This document shows, in pieces, positions 28,163-37,058 of a stretch of DNA of 60,726 nucleotides. This DNA comes from SG8-4 sp964598225 (GTDB lineage Bacteria > Planctomycetota > Phycisphaerae > Sedimentisphaerales > Anaerobacaceae), in assembly GCA_964598225.1 (NCBI GenBank), contig CAZRBG010000036.1, positions 1 to 60,726 of the forward strand. Direction: 5' to 3'. The notes under the pieces are model-generated. The model did no database searches. It had not been told where the DNA came from and saw only the letters and a program-made list of their open reading frames with translations. The number at the start of each line of letters is the position of its first letter. The first letter of the stretch is position 1. A program made the translations under genes and the position numbers.

Positions 28163-28324
28163 GTTCGTTCCCTGTGGCCTTTCAATCGTGGCTGTCATTG
28201 TTTTGCAGCTTCGGATGCACTATCTACAGGGCAAGTTTATAGGTGGAAAGCCCGGGCACTGCAAGGATATTCCACAGTGTCCGCTACGCACAGGGCAATG
28301 AACGGAAATTTCAGGCTAAATCTC

Positions 28325-28353
28325 TTGCAATCCGTGTAGGTTGTCGGTAAATT
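28325..28353 (+). promoter_or_regulatory. Possible promoter for tRNA-Lys(CUU)
   Basis: TTGCAA, 17-nt spacer, TAAATT (4 of 6 at each hexamer), with the expected start about 10 nt before the tRNA. Confidence 0.35.
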
Positions 28354-28370
28354 AACACAATTGAATTTCT

Positions 28371-28443
28371 GGGCGATTAGCTCAGCTGGCAGAGCAGCTG
28401 ACTCTTAATCAGCCGGTCGTAGGTTCGAATCCTACATCGCCCA
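28371..28443 (+). tRNA. tRNA-Lys (anticodon CUU)
   Basis: 73 nt forming a complete cloverleaf: acceptor GGGCGAT paired with ATCGCCC, D-arm GCTC/GAGC, anticodon stem GCTGA/TCAGC with loop CTCTTAA (anticodon CTT) and T-arm GTAGG/CCTAC with TTCGAAT. The discriminator base is A; the CCA tail is not encoded. Confidence 0.97.
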
Positions 28444-28499
28444 TTTTGTAGCCTCTTTTTCGGAGTATACGGAGCGAAGAAGGAAGATGGATTGTGGTT

Positions 28500-29441
28500 T
28501 TATTTGCGGAGCTTTTGGGTCCAGGTTTTGCCGTCTTTTTTAAACTCTACGCTGTTTTTGGTTATATTCGTGATAGTAGCTTCGTTGACTTCGTCGCCGA
28601 TGTATAGTATTTGCCCGTCAATAATTGCCGATGGTTTTTGGTCCGAAAATAAAATTGCCTTCAAGTCCAACTTATTTTTCCCCTTGGCGGGCTCTTTTTT
28701 TTGTGTTTTCTGCTCGGGTGTTTCTTCCGGGTCTTTTAGATAATCCATCACTTCCGCGGGCAATAGCTCCGGAACTTCCCAGTTTACGTCATTTCTCGCC
28801 TCGATGGTCGAAATTGAAGGCTTTGTTGCCTTAGGTTTTGAGATGGCGGGCGGAACGCTGCCGGCAGATGCCTCGGATTCCTGTGGAGCGGACCGAAAAC
28901 AATATCTGTGGATAAGAATAATGATGATAATGAGAACCGGCGCCGAAAGCACCAGCGCCCTCCGCCTTTTATTGCCCAGGGCTTTTTGAGAGATACCGAA
29001 TTTGTTTCGTAATTGCTCCTCAACCGAAGGTACGGCCGTCTCTGTCAGCGGATCCCGATATCTCACCACTCTATTGGGCGATTCGGATTTTCCAGATTGG
29101 CCTCTTTCAGTCAAGGAACCCTCGGTAGAATCGAGCTTCGCAATTAGACTGCTCCTTGATGTCGGCTGATCGTCGGTCTTTTTCGCCGAGGAGCTTGCGG
29201 CATTGTGATTCTCGGGTCGTGGGTTGGCAGACGAACATTCGCCCGAATCAAGCTCAGCAGAGACGTATTTGAAAACCGACGATATCCTTGAAAGCGAGGG
29301 CGAGAAAGAATCATCTGTCCGATCCACGTCCTCTGTGTCCGGAGGCCGCCAGTTGCGCACACCCTGAGGAATAGGTACGTCTTTCAGGACCGAAGATATG
29401 TCCTTGTGAAATCCAGACTTTTTCTTCTTGCGCTTTGCCAT
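28500..29441 (-). CDS. Single-pass membrane protein with GspB-like C-terminal domain
   Basis: 313 residues. A very basic N-terminus (KRKKKK) and a low-complexity acidic/Ser-rich cytoplasmic part are followed by one transmembrane helix (about 169-186). After a Pro/Lys linker comes a small beta domain (about 262-313) of the type KAILFSDQKPSAIIDGQ...GDEV, which resembles the periplasmic domain of type II secretion assembly proteins (GspB/PulB, also MshK). Starts 3 nt after the ParA stop, with GGAAG upstream, so the two are co-expressed. A role anchoring a ParA-positioned envelope or secretion machine is inferred. Confidence 0.75.
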   Translation of the reverse strand: MAKRKKKKSGFHKDISSVLKDVPIPQGVRNWRPPDTEDVDRTDDSFSPSLSRISSVFKYVSAELDSGECSSANPRPENHNAASSSAKKTDDQPTSRSSLIAKLDSTEGSLTERGQSGKSESPNRVVRYRDPLTETAVPSVEEQLRNKFGISQKALGNKRRRALVLSAPVLIIIIILIHRYCFRSAPQESEASAGSVPPAISKPKATKPSISTIEARNDVNWEVPELLPAEVMDYLKDPEETPEQKTQKKEPAKGKNKLDLKAILFSDQKPSAIIDGQILYIGDEVNEATITNITKNSVEFKKDGKTWTQKLRK

Positions 29442-29444
29442 TGA

Positions 29445-30275
29445 TTATCTTCCAACCAGAACCGCATCGTTGTTAATTTCCTGTGCAAGCGATTTGATTT
29501 CGTCCAACAAAGCCCAGTTTTTTATTATCTCTTCGGTCAGGGACTTATATTCGGTAGCCGGTTTACTCTTCGGTGCGTAGGTAAGGACCGGTTCACCGAT
29601 GCTTGGCGCCTCAGCAAGTTTGACACTTTTAGAAATAACCGTCTCGAAGACGAGGTGCCCCAGAACATCCCGCATCTGCTGCTGGATTTGTTTGCTGAGG
29701 AGGGTACTTTTCTCGGCAAGTGTGAGAAGCACTCCAAGGATGGTCAAACGGTGGGGACGGAACTGCTTCTCAATTATGTGTGCCGTCTCGAATATCTGCT
29801 TGAGCCCTTCGGTTGCGTAGTACTGCACCTGAACTGGAACGATTACTCCCGTGGAGGCCAGCAGGCCGTTAAGAGTCAACAATCCCAGCGAAGGCGGACA
29901 ATCGATAATACAAATATCATACTTATCCTGAATCCCCTCGAGCTTTTTGCGAAGGACGAACTGTCGCCGGGCCACCGCAACAAGATCGATCTCCGCACCC
30001 GAAAGCAAGACGTTGCTTGGCGCCAGATCCAGCAAATCGATTTTCGTGGCGATCGTGACCGAATCGATTCCGGCACGGTCGTCCACCAGGGCATCATAGA
30101 CTGTATTGGTGACTTCGTCAGGTTCGTAACCGAATCCTATGGTGCTATGTCCCTGAGGATCGAGATCGATCAGCAGCGTTCTGTATTCTAACCGACCGAA
30201 TGCGGCAGCAAGGTTTACGGCCGTGGTTGTCTTGCCGCAACCGCCTTTCTGATTAGCTATTGCTATTGTTCTCAT
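29445..30275 (-). CDS. parA: ParA/Soj family ATPase
   Basis: 276 residues. Deviant Walker A KGGCGKTT at residues 10-17, Walker A' LIDLDPQGHST and Walker B CIIDCPPSLGLLT. Typical of chromosome, plasmid or protein-complex positioning ATPases. No ParB gene is adjacent; instead it is coupled to a GspB-like membrane protein, which argues for positioning of an envelope machine rather than DNA segregation (inference). Confidence 0.88.
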   Translation of the reverse strand: MRTIAIANQKGGCGKTTTAVNLAAAFGRLEYRTLLIDLDPQGHSTIGFGYEPDEVTNTVYDALVDDRAGIDSVTIATKIDLLDLAPSNVLLSGAEIDLVAVARRQFVLRKKLEGIQDKYDICIIDCPPSLGLLTLNGLLASTGVIVPVQVQYYATEGLKQIFETAHIIEKQFRPHRLTILGVLLTLAEKSTLLSKQIQQQMRDVLGHLVFETVISKSVKLAEAPSIGEPVLTYAPKSKPATEYKSLTEEIIKNWALLDEIKSLAQEINNDAVLVGR

Positions 30276-30478
30276 AGTGCTGCACCAAAAGGGCGCGAAG
30301 AGTTTCGCCTGTTATCACTCTGCCGTACGTCTTTTCATCGGCGTAATAAGGGTGCGGCTTAGCCTGGATTTGCGTTTGCTGTGATTTTTAGGTGTACCAA
30401 CACTGTAATCTGCGCAAGACCTATGCTTTGAAGGCATATATCGGACCTGTTGGGATAAACAGAAAGTACCAGTCGTGA

Positions 30479-30772
30479 TTACTGGTTTTCTTCGTTTTGT
30501 TGCTTGTCCGATTTCTGTTCGACGTGTTCGGCGCCCGTCTTGTCAGAGCGGTATTTCTTGATTTCAACGATTGGTGTTTTTGCTGTTTTACCGGACCCCG
30601 GCGACCGCGGAGAATCTGCTTTTCGCTTACTCTTGGCGATCTGGACTAACATCTCCTCGACGCTCAGAAGATGACCGCAGAACATACAGTAGCAACCGAT
30701 TTCCCTGTCCAGATAGACCCGTTGTCGAAGACATTCAGGGCATTCTATATCTTGGTGTTCGGGATCAAACAA
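30479..30772 (-). CDS. Small zinc-ribbon protein
   Basis: 97 residues with a TTG start (weak GAGAG upstream). Two knuckles, CPEC (residues 11-14) and CMFCG (about 29-33), make a zinc ribbon; the rest is basic, Ser/Lys-rich and probably disordered. Function unknown. About 200 nt upstream of parA on the same strand. The start codon is uncertain. Confidence 0.55.
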   Translation of the reverse strand: MFDPEHQDIECPECLRQRVYLDREIGCYCMFCGHLLSVEEMLVQIAKSKRKADSPRSPGSGKTAKTPIVEIKKYRSDKTGAEHVEQKSDKQQNEENQ

Positions 30773-31088
30773 CTCTCAGTCCGAAATCAATTTGGCCGAC
30801 AATCTATATCTTGTGTGTCACAAGCTTCTTTATCGGCAATATCGAAATCGAATAATGAGCAATAAAGGTACAAATGAACTGCGTAAAATAAAAAAACGCG
30901 GCTGATGTAGAGCATGAAGTCCGTCGTAGTAATAAGAGTCTGGAATTTTCATTGGTAATTTGTTACAATAGGTAAGTTAAAAGGTTTTGGTACGTTACAA
31001 AACAATCTGCTCAAAAATTCAGACAGTGCCGTCCCAGGCGGTCCTGGAGGGAATTTAATTTCCGTATCTTAGAAAGGTTCCGATATTT

Positions 31089-34000
31089 ATGAGCCACCGG
31101 AAGCACCATTTGATTCGACTGTCGACTGTTGCCATTGCGGCAATTCTCTGGCTGACAGAGCCCAATTTCGGATTACATATAAGTGAAATTATGTACCACC
31201 CCGTCGACGAGGCCGAGACGCTCGAGTTCATAGAATTGTACAACAATAGGGCGGTCTTCGACGACCTCTCAGGGTACGGATTTACAGACGGTATCCGCTA
31301 TGTTTTCCCGCCCAACACGATCATCGAACCGAAATCGCATCTCGTCCTTGCCCGGGATCCGGCGGCAATCGAGAGCTTGTATAATATCACCGGCGTTCTG
31401 GGCCCGTTTGACGGTCGTCTGAGCAACTCCGGAGAGCAAATGCAGCTATCCAATCCCGCCGGCGAAATCGTCATCTCGCTGGAGTACGACGATGATCACC
31501 CGTGGTCCGTATCGGCTGACGGCACAGGTCACTCTTTGATTCTTTCGAAAGCGGGCGGCGATCCGGACGAGGCATCGAGTTGGTCGCCCAGCACGTTTAT
31601 CGGCGGCACACCAGGGCAAGCCGATGAGGCGCAAGCTATCCCGGACGACCCGACGCTGCAGACGCTCGTGGACGTCGGCCATCCCGGTGTATATTTCAAG
31701 GGCCGCGTCGAACCTACTCCAAATCCGGCCGGCAATCCGACGACCGAGTGGGCCGAGCTTTCATTTAACGCTAACACGGCACGCACGCCGTGGACGGAAG
31801 GACCGAGCGGATACGGTTACAGCAACGAAGGCAATGAGTTACAATTCATCAGAACGCAGCTTAATGATATGCCGGGCAACTACATGTCCGTATATGCCAG
31901 GCTGGAATTCACCTTGACGGTCGATCAAATCCGGTCATTTTCTACCCTCAGTGCCGAAGTCCACTACGACGACGGTTTTGTGCTTTACTTAAACGGCACC
32001 AGAATCGCCGATTCCGGACAAATATCGGGTAACCCGCCGCCTTTCAACCAGAGCGGAGGCCCGGCTACGGATCCGCCGGCTGTAAACCTGGATTTGACGT
32101 CGCGGATGAGCCTTCTCAGGGCCGGCAAAAATGTCCTGGCCATCCAAGCCCACAATGCCAGACTTTCCGGCAGTTCGGATTGCTTCGCAAGCCCTATCCT
32201 CAGGGCAGTCGTAGGAGAACCCCGGGAAGTAGAAGCTCCGGATTCGAACGTTGTGATAAATGAGGTATTGGCAAACAGCGATGCCGCCGCAGGTGACTGG
32301 ATCGAATTATACAATCCCGGTTCGATGCCGGTTGATTTGAGTAATGCATATTTGAGTAACGACCGGCTTAACCTGCTCAAATACAAGATTCCCGACGGAA
32401 CCATACTGCAGCCGGGTCAATTCTGGGCGGTCAGCGAAGGGCAGCCGCCGTCCGAATTTGGATTCGAGCTGGATTTCGCCGACGATACGGTCTATTTAAC
32501 AGCCGCTACGGACGACATCCCGCCTGTCCCGTTACGGGTACTCGACGCATTTCGTTACGAGACAATGGAGCCGGAAATGACTCTGGGTCGATTCCCCGAC
32601 GGGTCAGATCGGATACGCCGTCTGTCTAATGCGACGTTAGCCGGATCCAACAGCGAGCCGTTGATCGGCGATATCGTCATCAATGAAATCATGTATCACC
32701 ACGGTACTCGCGACGAGCAATATGAATATGTTGAGCTGTACAATAAGGGACAAGAAACTATTGACCTTGGCGGGTGGGCTTTCACCGACGGCATAAGTTA
32801 TGAATTCGCTCAGAATGTCGAGATGGCGCCGCATTCCTACCTGGTCGTTGCCAAAGAACCCAATCTGCTAGAGAGTATTTACGACAACCTGACAGTCGGG
32901 ATCAATTTGTTCGGTCCATATGAAGGAGGGCTGAACAACCACAGTGAGCGTGTCTGTTTGTCAAGTCCGCTCGATGAGATCGATCCGGAAACCGGCAAGA
33001 TTGAGACTTATATGGTGACCGCAGATGAAGTTACCTATTTCGACGGAGGACGATGGCCAACATGGGCCGATGGAGAGGGAGCAAGCCTGGAGCTTCGCGA
33101 TCCTCACAGCGACAACGATACTCCGGACGCGTGGACCGACAGTGACGAGAGCGGCAAGACCACGTGGGAACACTTCTCGTTCACAATCGAGGCCGGCGAT
33201 CCGAGCTACACACACGACCGGGTGACAATCTTCGATATGATGCTGCTCAATCGCGGCGAGGTGCTTATCGACGACCTTTCAATGGTCAGCGGCCGCGGAA
33301 ATATTTTGAGCAACGCCGGGTTTGAGGGTGCCGAATCGGGTTGGCGAATCCTCGGCAACCACGTTCGATCATTTGCGACAACGGAGGACAGCTACACCGG
33401 TATGAGATCTCTGCACCTGATCGCAACCGGACACGGCGACCCCGGCGCCAACCGCATAAATCAATCGGTCGGAAATTTAAACCTCGGCAAAGTTACATTC
33501 AGCGGCCGGGCCCGATGGCTGCGCGGGAGCCGATTTTTGCTTTTGCGGACGGCACGTGAAGAAGCCCCGGTCCAGCCTCCCCGGCCGTCACATGCATTTG
33601 AGTTGACCATGCCGCTAAACCTCGGGACGCCGGGCGAGCAGAACACCGCGTTCGCGCCGAATCGCGGCCCTGCTATCCTGAACGTTCGCCACTCGCCGGT
33701 CCTCCCCCGCGCAGGCCGGCCAATCACTGTGACCGCTCGCGTGACGGATAAAGACGGCGTTCGCCTGGTCACGCTATATTACCGAACTGAAGATACTGCA
33801 GCATTTACGAGCGTTCCAATGAGTGATGACGGCTCCGGAGGCGATGCAATCGCCGGCGACGGCACTTTCACCGGAACAATTCCCGGAGCTCCCGGTGGAA
33901 AGATGAGAGCGTTCTATATCGAGGCATCAGACCGGTCAGCGTCGACGAGGTTCCCGACTTTGCTCGGCCCTACTGCAGACGTCCCCAATCGCACGTGCCT

Positions 34001-35204
34001 CGTAAGAGTAGGCGATACGATTCTCAGGACGCGGTTCGCCACTTATCGAATCTGGCTTTCCGATGATGTAATTAACGCATTCCGAAGCCGTCCGAACCTC
34101 TCAAATGAACTGATGGATTGTACATTTGTCTACAACGATAAGGAAGTTTTCTACAACGCCGGGATACGCTTTCGCGGCAGCCCGTTCATTCGGAGGGGCT
34201 CCGGACGCGACCCCAGAGGAAGGTACGCATATCGGATCGAGTTCAATCCGGACCAGAAGTTCGGCAGTCGCGATGAGATCAACTTGGATAACACCGAGGG
34301 CAGCAACAGGGGACCGCTCCAGGAACGAGCCTCGTACTGGTTCTACTCCCGGATGGGTTTGCAGTACTCTTCGCAGGAATTCGTACGCCCGATCATCAAC
34401 GGCAGAAACCACGGCATTTACGAAGACGTCCAGAAGATTGACGGCGATTACGTAGAAAAGTGGTTCCCCGACAACACTGAGGGCTACATCCACAAGATTG
34501 ACGATTACTTCGAGTATGGCGCTGACGGCACAGGCCACAGAAACCTCGACGAGGGATTGAAATTCGACTCAAGGCATCCGCTGCTCAAAGAGACCTATCG
34601 CTGGGGTTTCGAGAAGCGCTCGCACCGCGAGAATGACAACTGGGACCATCTGTTCGACTTTGCCGTCGCGATGAATACGAGATCGACCGATCCGGATTAT
34701 GAACAGATCGTAGAGTCGGTGATAGAGCCGGAGCATTTCGCCAGGGTTCTGGCGATTCGCCATGCAGTCGGTGACTGGGACAGCTACGGGTATCAACGTG
34801 GCAAGAATAACTACTTCTATTTCGCCCTGCCCGAAGGCAAGTGGTATCTGCTGCCCTGGGACATCGACTTCACACTCGGCTCCGGAAACGGGCCCAATAC
34901 AAACCTGTTCTCGGTCAACTCGGGCGAGTTTCCCGAGGTCCGGCAATTTCTGAACCATCCCAAGTACCGTCAGATGTATCTTCAGGCGTTCGCAGACCTG
35001 GTGAACGGTCCCTGGCAGACATCATACGGAACGGGCAATCCTCCGACCGCCTTTGACCGGTTCCTGGACGACGCAGCCGACGCTCTTGTCGCCGAGGGCC
35101 TCGGCGACGGGCGACGCAACGGCATCAAACAGTTCGTCCGCAACCGCAGATCTTATATTCTGAACCAGGTTCCATCGCACATGTTGAATCCGCCGGGACG
35201 GTAG
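31089..35204 (+). CDS. Secreted CotH-kinase protein with three lamin-tail domains
   Basis: 1371 residues with an N-terminal signal (about 1-28). Three lamin-tail (LTD) domains: about 28-140 (ISEIMYHPVD), about 388-470 (VINEVLANSD, DWIELYNPG) and about 532-650 (VINEIMYHHG, EYVELYNKG). A carbohydrate-binding-like segment separates the first two. A further beta domain (about 860-960, DDGSGGDAIAGDGTFTG) precedes a CotH kinase-like domain (about 990-1330) with RIEFNPDQKFG, EINLDN and YLLPWDIDFTLG. Such proteins are abundant in planctomycetes and are exported; protein-kinase activity is known for spore CotH but not shown for these. Convergent with the aldo/keto reductase gene, 15 nt between stops. 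Confidence 0.9.
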   Translation: MSHRKHHLIRLSTVAIAAILWLTEPNFGLHISEIMYHPVDEAETLEFIELYNNRAVFDDLSGYGFTDGIRYVFPPNTIIEPKSHLVLARDPAAIESLYNITGVLGPFDGRLSNSGEQMQLSNPAGEIVISLEYDDDHPWSVSADGTGHSLILSKAGGDPDEASSWSPSTFIGGTPGQADEAQAIPDDPTLQTLVDVGHPGVYFKGRVEPTPNPAGNPTTEWAELSFNANTARTPWTEGPSGYGYSNEGNELQFIRTQLNDMPGNYMSVYARLEFTLTVDQIRSFSTLSAEVHYDDGFVLYLNGTRIADSGQISGNPPPFNQSGGPATDPPAVNLDLTSRMSLLRAGKNVLAIQAHNARLSGSSDCFASPILRAVVGEPREVEAPDSNVVINEVLANSDAAAGDWIELYNPGSMPVDLSNAYLSNDRLNLLKYKIPDGTILQPGQFWAVSEGQPPSEFGFELDFADDTVYLTAATDDIPPVPLRVLDAFRYETMEPEMTLGRFPDGSDRIRRLSNATLAGSNSEPLIGDIVINEIMYHHGTRDEQYEYVELYNKGQETIDLGGWAFTDGISYEFAQNVEMAPHSYLVVAKEPNLLESIYDNLTVGINLFGPYEGGLNNHSERVCLSSPLDEIDPETGKIETYMVTADEVTYFDGGRWPTWADGEGASLELRDPHSDNDTPDAWTDSDESGKTTWEHFSFTIEAGDPSYTHDRVTIFDMMLLNRGEVLIDDLSMVSGRGNILSNAGFEGAESGWRILGNHVRSFATTEDSYTGMRSLHLIATGHGDPGANRINQSVGNLNLGKVTFSGRARWLRGSRFLLLRTAREEAPVQPPRPSHAFELTMPLNLGTPGEQNTAFAPNRGPAILNVRHSPVLPRAGRPITVTARVTDKDGVRLVTLYYRTEDTAAFTSVPMSDDGSGGDAIAGDGTFTGTIPGAPGGKMRAFYIEASDRSASTRFPTLLGPTADVPNRTCLVRVGDTILRTRFATYRIWLSDDVINAFRSRPNLSNELMDCTFVYNDKEVFYNAGIRFRGSPFIRRGSGRDPRGRYAYRIEFNPDQKFGSRDEINLDNTEGSNRGPLQERASYWFYSRMGLQYSSQEFVRPIINGRNHGIYEDVQKIDGDYVEKWFPDNTEGYIHKIDDYFEYGADGTGHRNLDEGLKFDSRHPLLKETYRWGFEKRSHRENDNWDHLFDFAVAMNTRSTDPDYEQIVESVIEPEHFARVLAIRHAVGDWDSYGYQRGKNNYFYFALPEGKWYLLPWDIDFTLGSGNGPNTNLFSVNSGEFPEVRQFLNHPKYRQMYLQAFADLVNGPWQTSYGTGNPPTAFDRFLDDAADALVAEGLGDGRRNGIKQFVRNRRSYILNQVPSHMLNPPGR

Positions 35205-35219
35205 ATCGCCATCGGATAC

Positions 35220-36146
35220 TTACGACGACACGGCCTGCGGATGATCGTCGTTTACCATAGGCAACTCCGCAGCCGCTGCATTCGACTCGACCTGCTCGAC
35301 GTTCTTGCACCCGGGGATAACGCACGTAACGGCCGGATGCTTCAAACACCACGCCAGAGCCCATTGCGCCATCGGGACGCCCTGCGGGATTTCGCCCTTT
35401 ACGCTCTCAATCTTGTCGAGTGTATTGTCGATATCTTCGCGGCTCTTCGAGACACTGCGAACGTCTGTTTCATTGAAATCGGCCCCTTTCGAATACTTGC
35501 CGCTCAGAAAGCCGCTGGCCAGGGGAACTCTCGCCAGCACCCCAAGGTCTTGTCTGATGCACGAGTCGAAAATCTGCTCCTCCGGCTTGCGGTGTATCCG
35601 ATTGTATACAACCTGGACAGCTCCGGCTCCTACCTCCGATGCCTTATCGGCCTGGTAAATGCCGCCGTGTCTCTTGCTGATCGAAATACCAAGATGGCGA
35701 ATCTTGCCGGACTTTACTTGCTCTTGCAGCATTTCCCAAAGTCCCGCCGTATCGAACATGGTGTCGGTACCGCTGTGGAATTGGTACAAGTCGATGTAGT
35801 CGGTCCGGAGCGACTCCAGCGAGTCCTCCAACTGCTTTCGAACCTGCTCCGGCTCGAACAGATCATCCCTTTCGAAAAGCCCGGTGAACCTGTGTCCGAA
35901 CTTGGTGGCAATAATCCATTTATCCCTTTTGCCGTTGATCGCTCGACCGACAAATTCTTCCGATAGGTGATCCCCATAGCACTCGGCGGTGTCAATCAGA
36001 TTGATGCCGAGACCGGCGGCCTTTCCGAGCATCGCGTCGACTTCGACCTGCCCGAAATCCTTGCCCCATTCTCCACCTAACTGCCAAGTCCCGACACCCA
36101 CGACGGAGACCCGCATATCTGTTTTTCCTAATCTGCGATATTTCAT
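35220..36146 (-). CDS. Aldo/keto reductase
   Basis: 308 residues from ATG 36146 (GGAGC 7 nt upstream); the open frame extends 43 codons further without support. NADPH-binding (beta/alpha)8 barrel with the catalytic tetrad in IDTAECYG (Asp, Tyr), ATKFG (Lys) and YQFHSG (His). Similar to the Tas/YajO-like subfamily. Substrate not predictable. It follows the P-loop ATPase gene by about 23 nt on the same strand, so they may share a transcript. Confidence 0.9.
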   Translation of the reverse strand: MKYRRLGKTDMRVSVVGVGTWQLGGEWGKDFGQVEVDAMLGKAAGLGINLIDTAECYGDHLSEEFVGRAINGKRDKWIIATKFGHRFTGLFERDDLFEPEQVRKQLEDSLESLRTDYIDLYQFHSGTDTMFDTAGLWEMLQEQVKSGKIRHLGISISKRHGGIYQADKASEVGAGAVQVVYNRIHRKPEEQIFDSCIRQDLGVLARVPLASGFLSGKYSKGADFNETDVRSVSKSREDIDNTLDKIESVKGEIPQGVPMAQWALAWCLKHPAVTCVIPGCKNVEQVESNAAAAELPMVNDDHPQAVSS

Positions 36147-36169
36147 AAAACTTGCTCCGTCCTGAGTTT

Positions 36170-36982
36170 TTATTTCTCCTGAAAAGAATCCCCGCCGAGA
36201 AATTCCAGCACACGCTCGCGAGTCTGTTCGATGGTTCGAGCCTTCCCTTCCGTTGCCCTGAGGAATTCCCGGCACGCAGTAATGTACTCCGAATCGACGT
36301 GCAGGGTGGGACCTGCCCTGAGCGAAGCCGAACGGGTTGCCCCACCATTCATCTCATTGGCAAAGACCAATTCGTGATCAGATGAACCATCGCTGGAATA
36401 CACCAGATCAATCCGCCGGCGCGAATCAAAATAGCCGCCTGTGACGCGCAGAAATATCAGCAGCTCGAACCTGTTAAAATGCTCTTTCGGCGCGCCGTTG
36501 GCGCCGCACACCTGAGCACACGCCTGATCCAGATTGTCAGCGTGCAAATTTGTCGCGAGTATATGCCCCCGTTCCGACAGGCAACAATAAGTCCTGAGAG
36601 CGTCCGACCATAAATAGGCAAAATACGGTCCCGATCCGATCTCATGGCAGATGTAGCAGTTACGCCTGGACGCTTTCCCGTCGACCGCACTGTTCACTAC
36701 TTCTGGAGTGGCGGCAATCAACGAAGTCTCTGACGGTACGAAATTCAGCAGCGCGCACATCACGGTCGTCTTGCCCGCTCCCCCGGGTACGGCCCCGACC
36801 ATAAACGACGCCCCCCTGCTTATACGCGCCATTAAATATGCCGCAAGATCAAGGTCGAGGGTCTCAACGGCAAGCAGATCGAAAATCGACAGCATCCGCC
36901 CGCCCCGCTGATTGCAGCGGTTCAACTCTTCACAATGTCTGCTGATCGCATCGTTCATTATTGAATTAAGTGGCGAGGGCAT
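36170..36982 (-). CDS. P-loop ATPase resembling secretion/VirB11-type ATPases
   Basis: 270 residues. Walker A GAVPGGAGKTT near residue 63 and, about 80 residues later, HILATNLHADNLDQA, which recalls the TTLHANS region of PulE/VirB11-family ATPases. The lack of the usual N-terminal domain and the small size make it atypical; I do not assign a function. The segment GGATRSASLRAGPTL near residue 216 is encoded by a dispersed palindromic repeat (36304-36346), an in-frame insertion. The ATG at 36982 lies in another palindrome; ATG 36958 is an alternative start. Confidence 0.65.
   Translation of the reverse strand: MPSPLNSIMNDAISRHCEELNRCNQRGGRMLSIFDLLAVETLDLDLAAYLMARISRGASFMVGAVPGGAGKTTVMCALLNFVPSETSLIAATPEVVNSAVDGKASRRNCYICHEIGSGPYFAYLWSDALRTYCCLSERGHILATNLHADNLDQACAQVCGANGAPKEHFNRFELLIFLRVTGGYFDSRRRIDLVYSSDGSSDHELVFANEMNGGATRSASLRAGPTLHVDSEYITACREFLRATEGKARTIEQTRERVLEFLGGDSFQEK
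36304..36346. repeat. Dispersed palindromic repeat inside a coding sequence
   Basis: GGTGGG and CCCACC arms enclose the core CCCTGAGCGAAGCCGAACGGG, a repeat word familiar from environmental genomes. It is in frame with the host ATPase gene and adds the peptide RSASLRAG. Confidence 0.6.
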
Positions 36983-37049
36983 CCTGCCCTTGAGTCGCGA
37001 GGCCGTCCGAGCCTCCCTATATAAAGAAACAAGAGCGAGACGCCCTCGC
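36973..37049. repeat. Intergenic inverted repeat
   Basis: GCGAGGGC (36973-36980) and GCCCTCGC (37042-37049) flank about 60 nt between two minus-strand genes. It overlaps the 5' end of the ATPase ORF and could form a hairpin after the Tat oxidoreductase gene. Confidence 0.4.
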
Positions 37050-37058
37050 TAAGGACGG

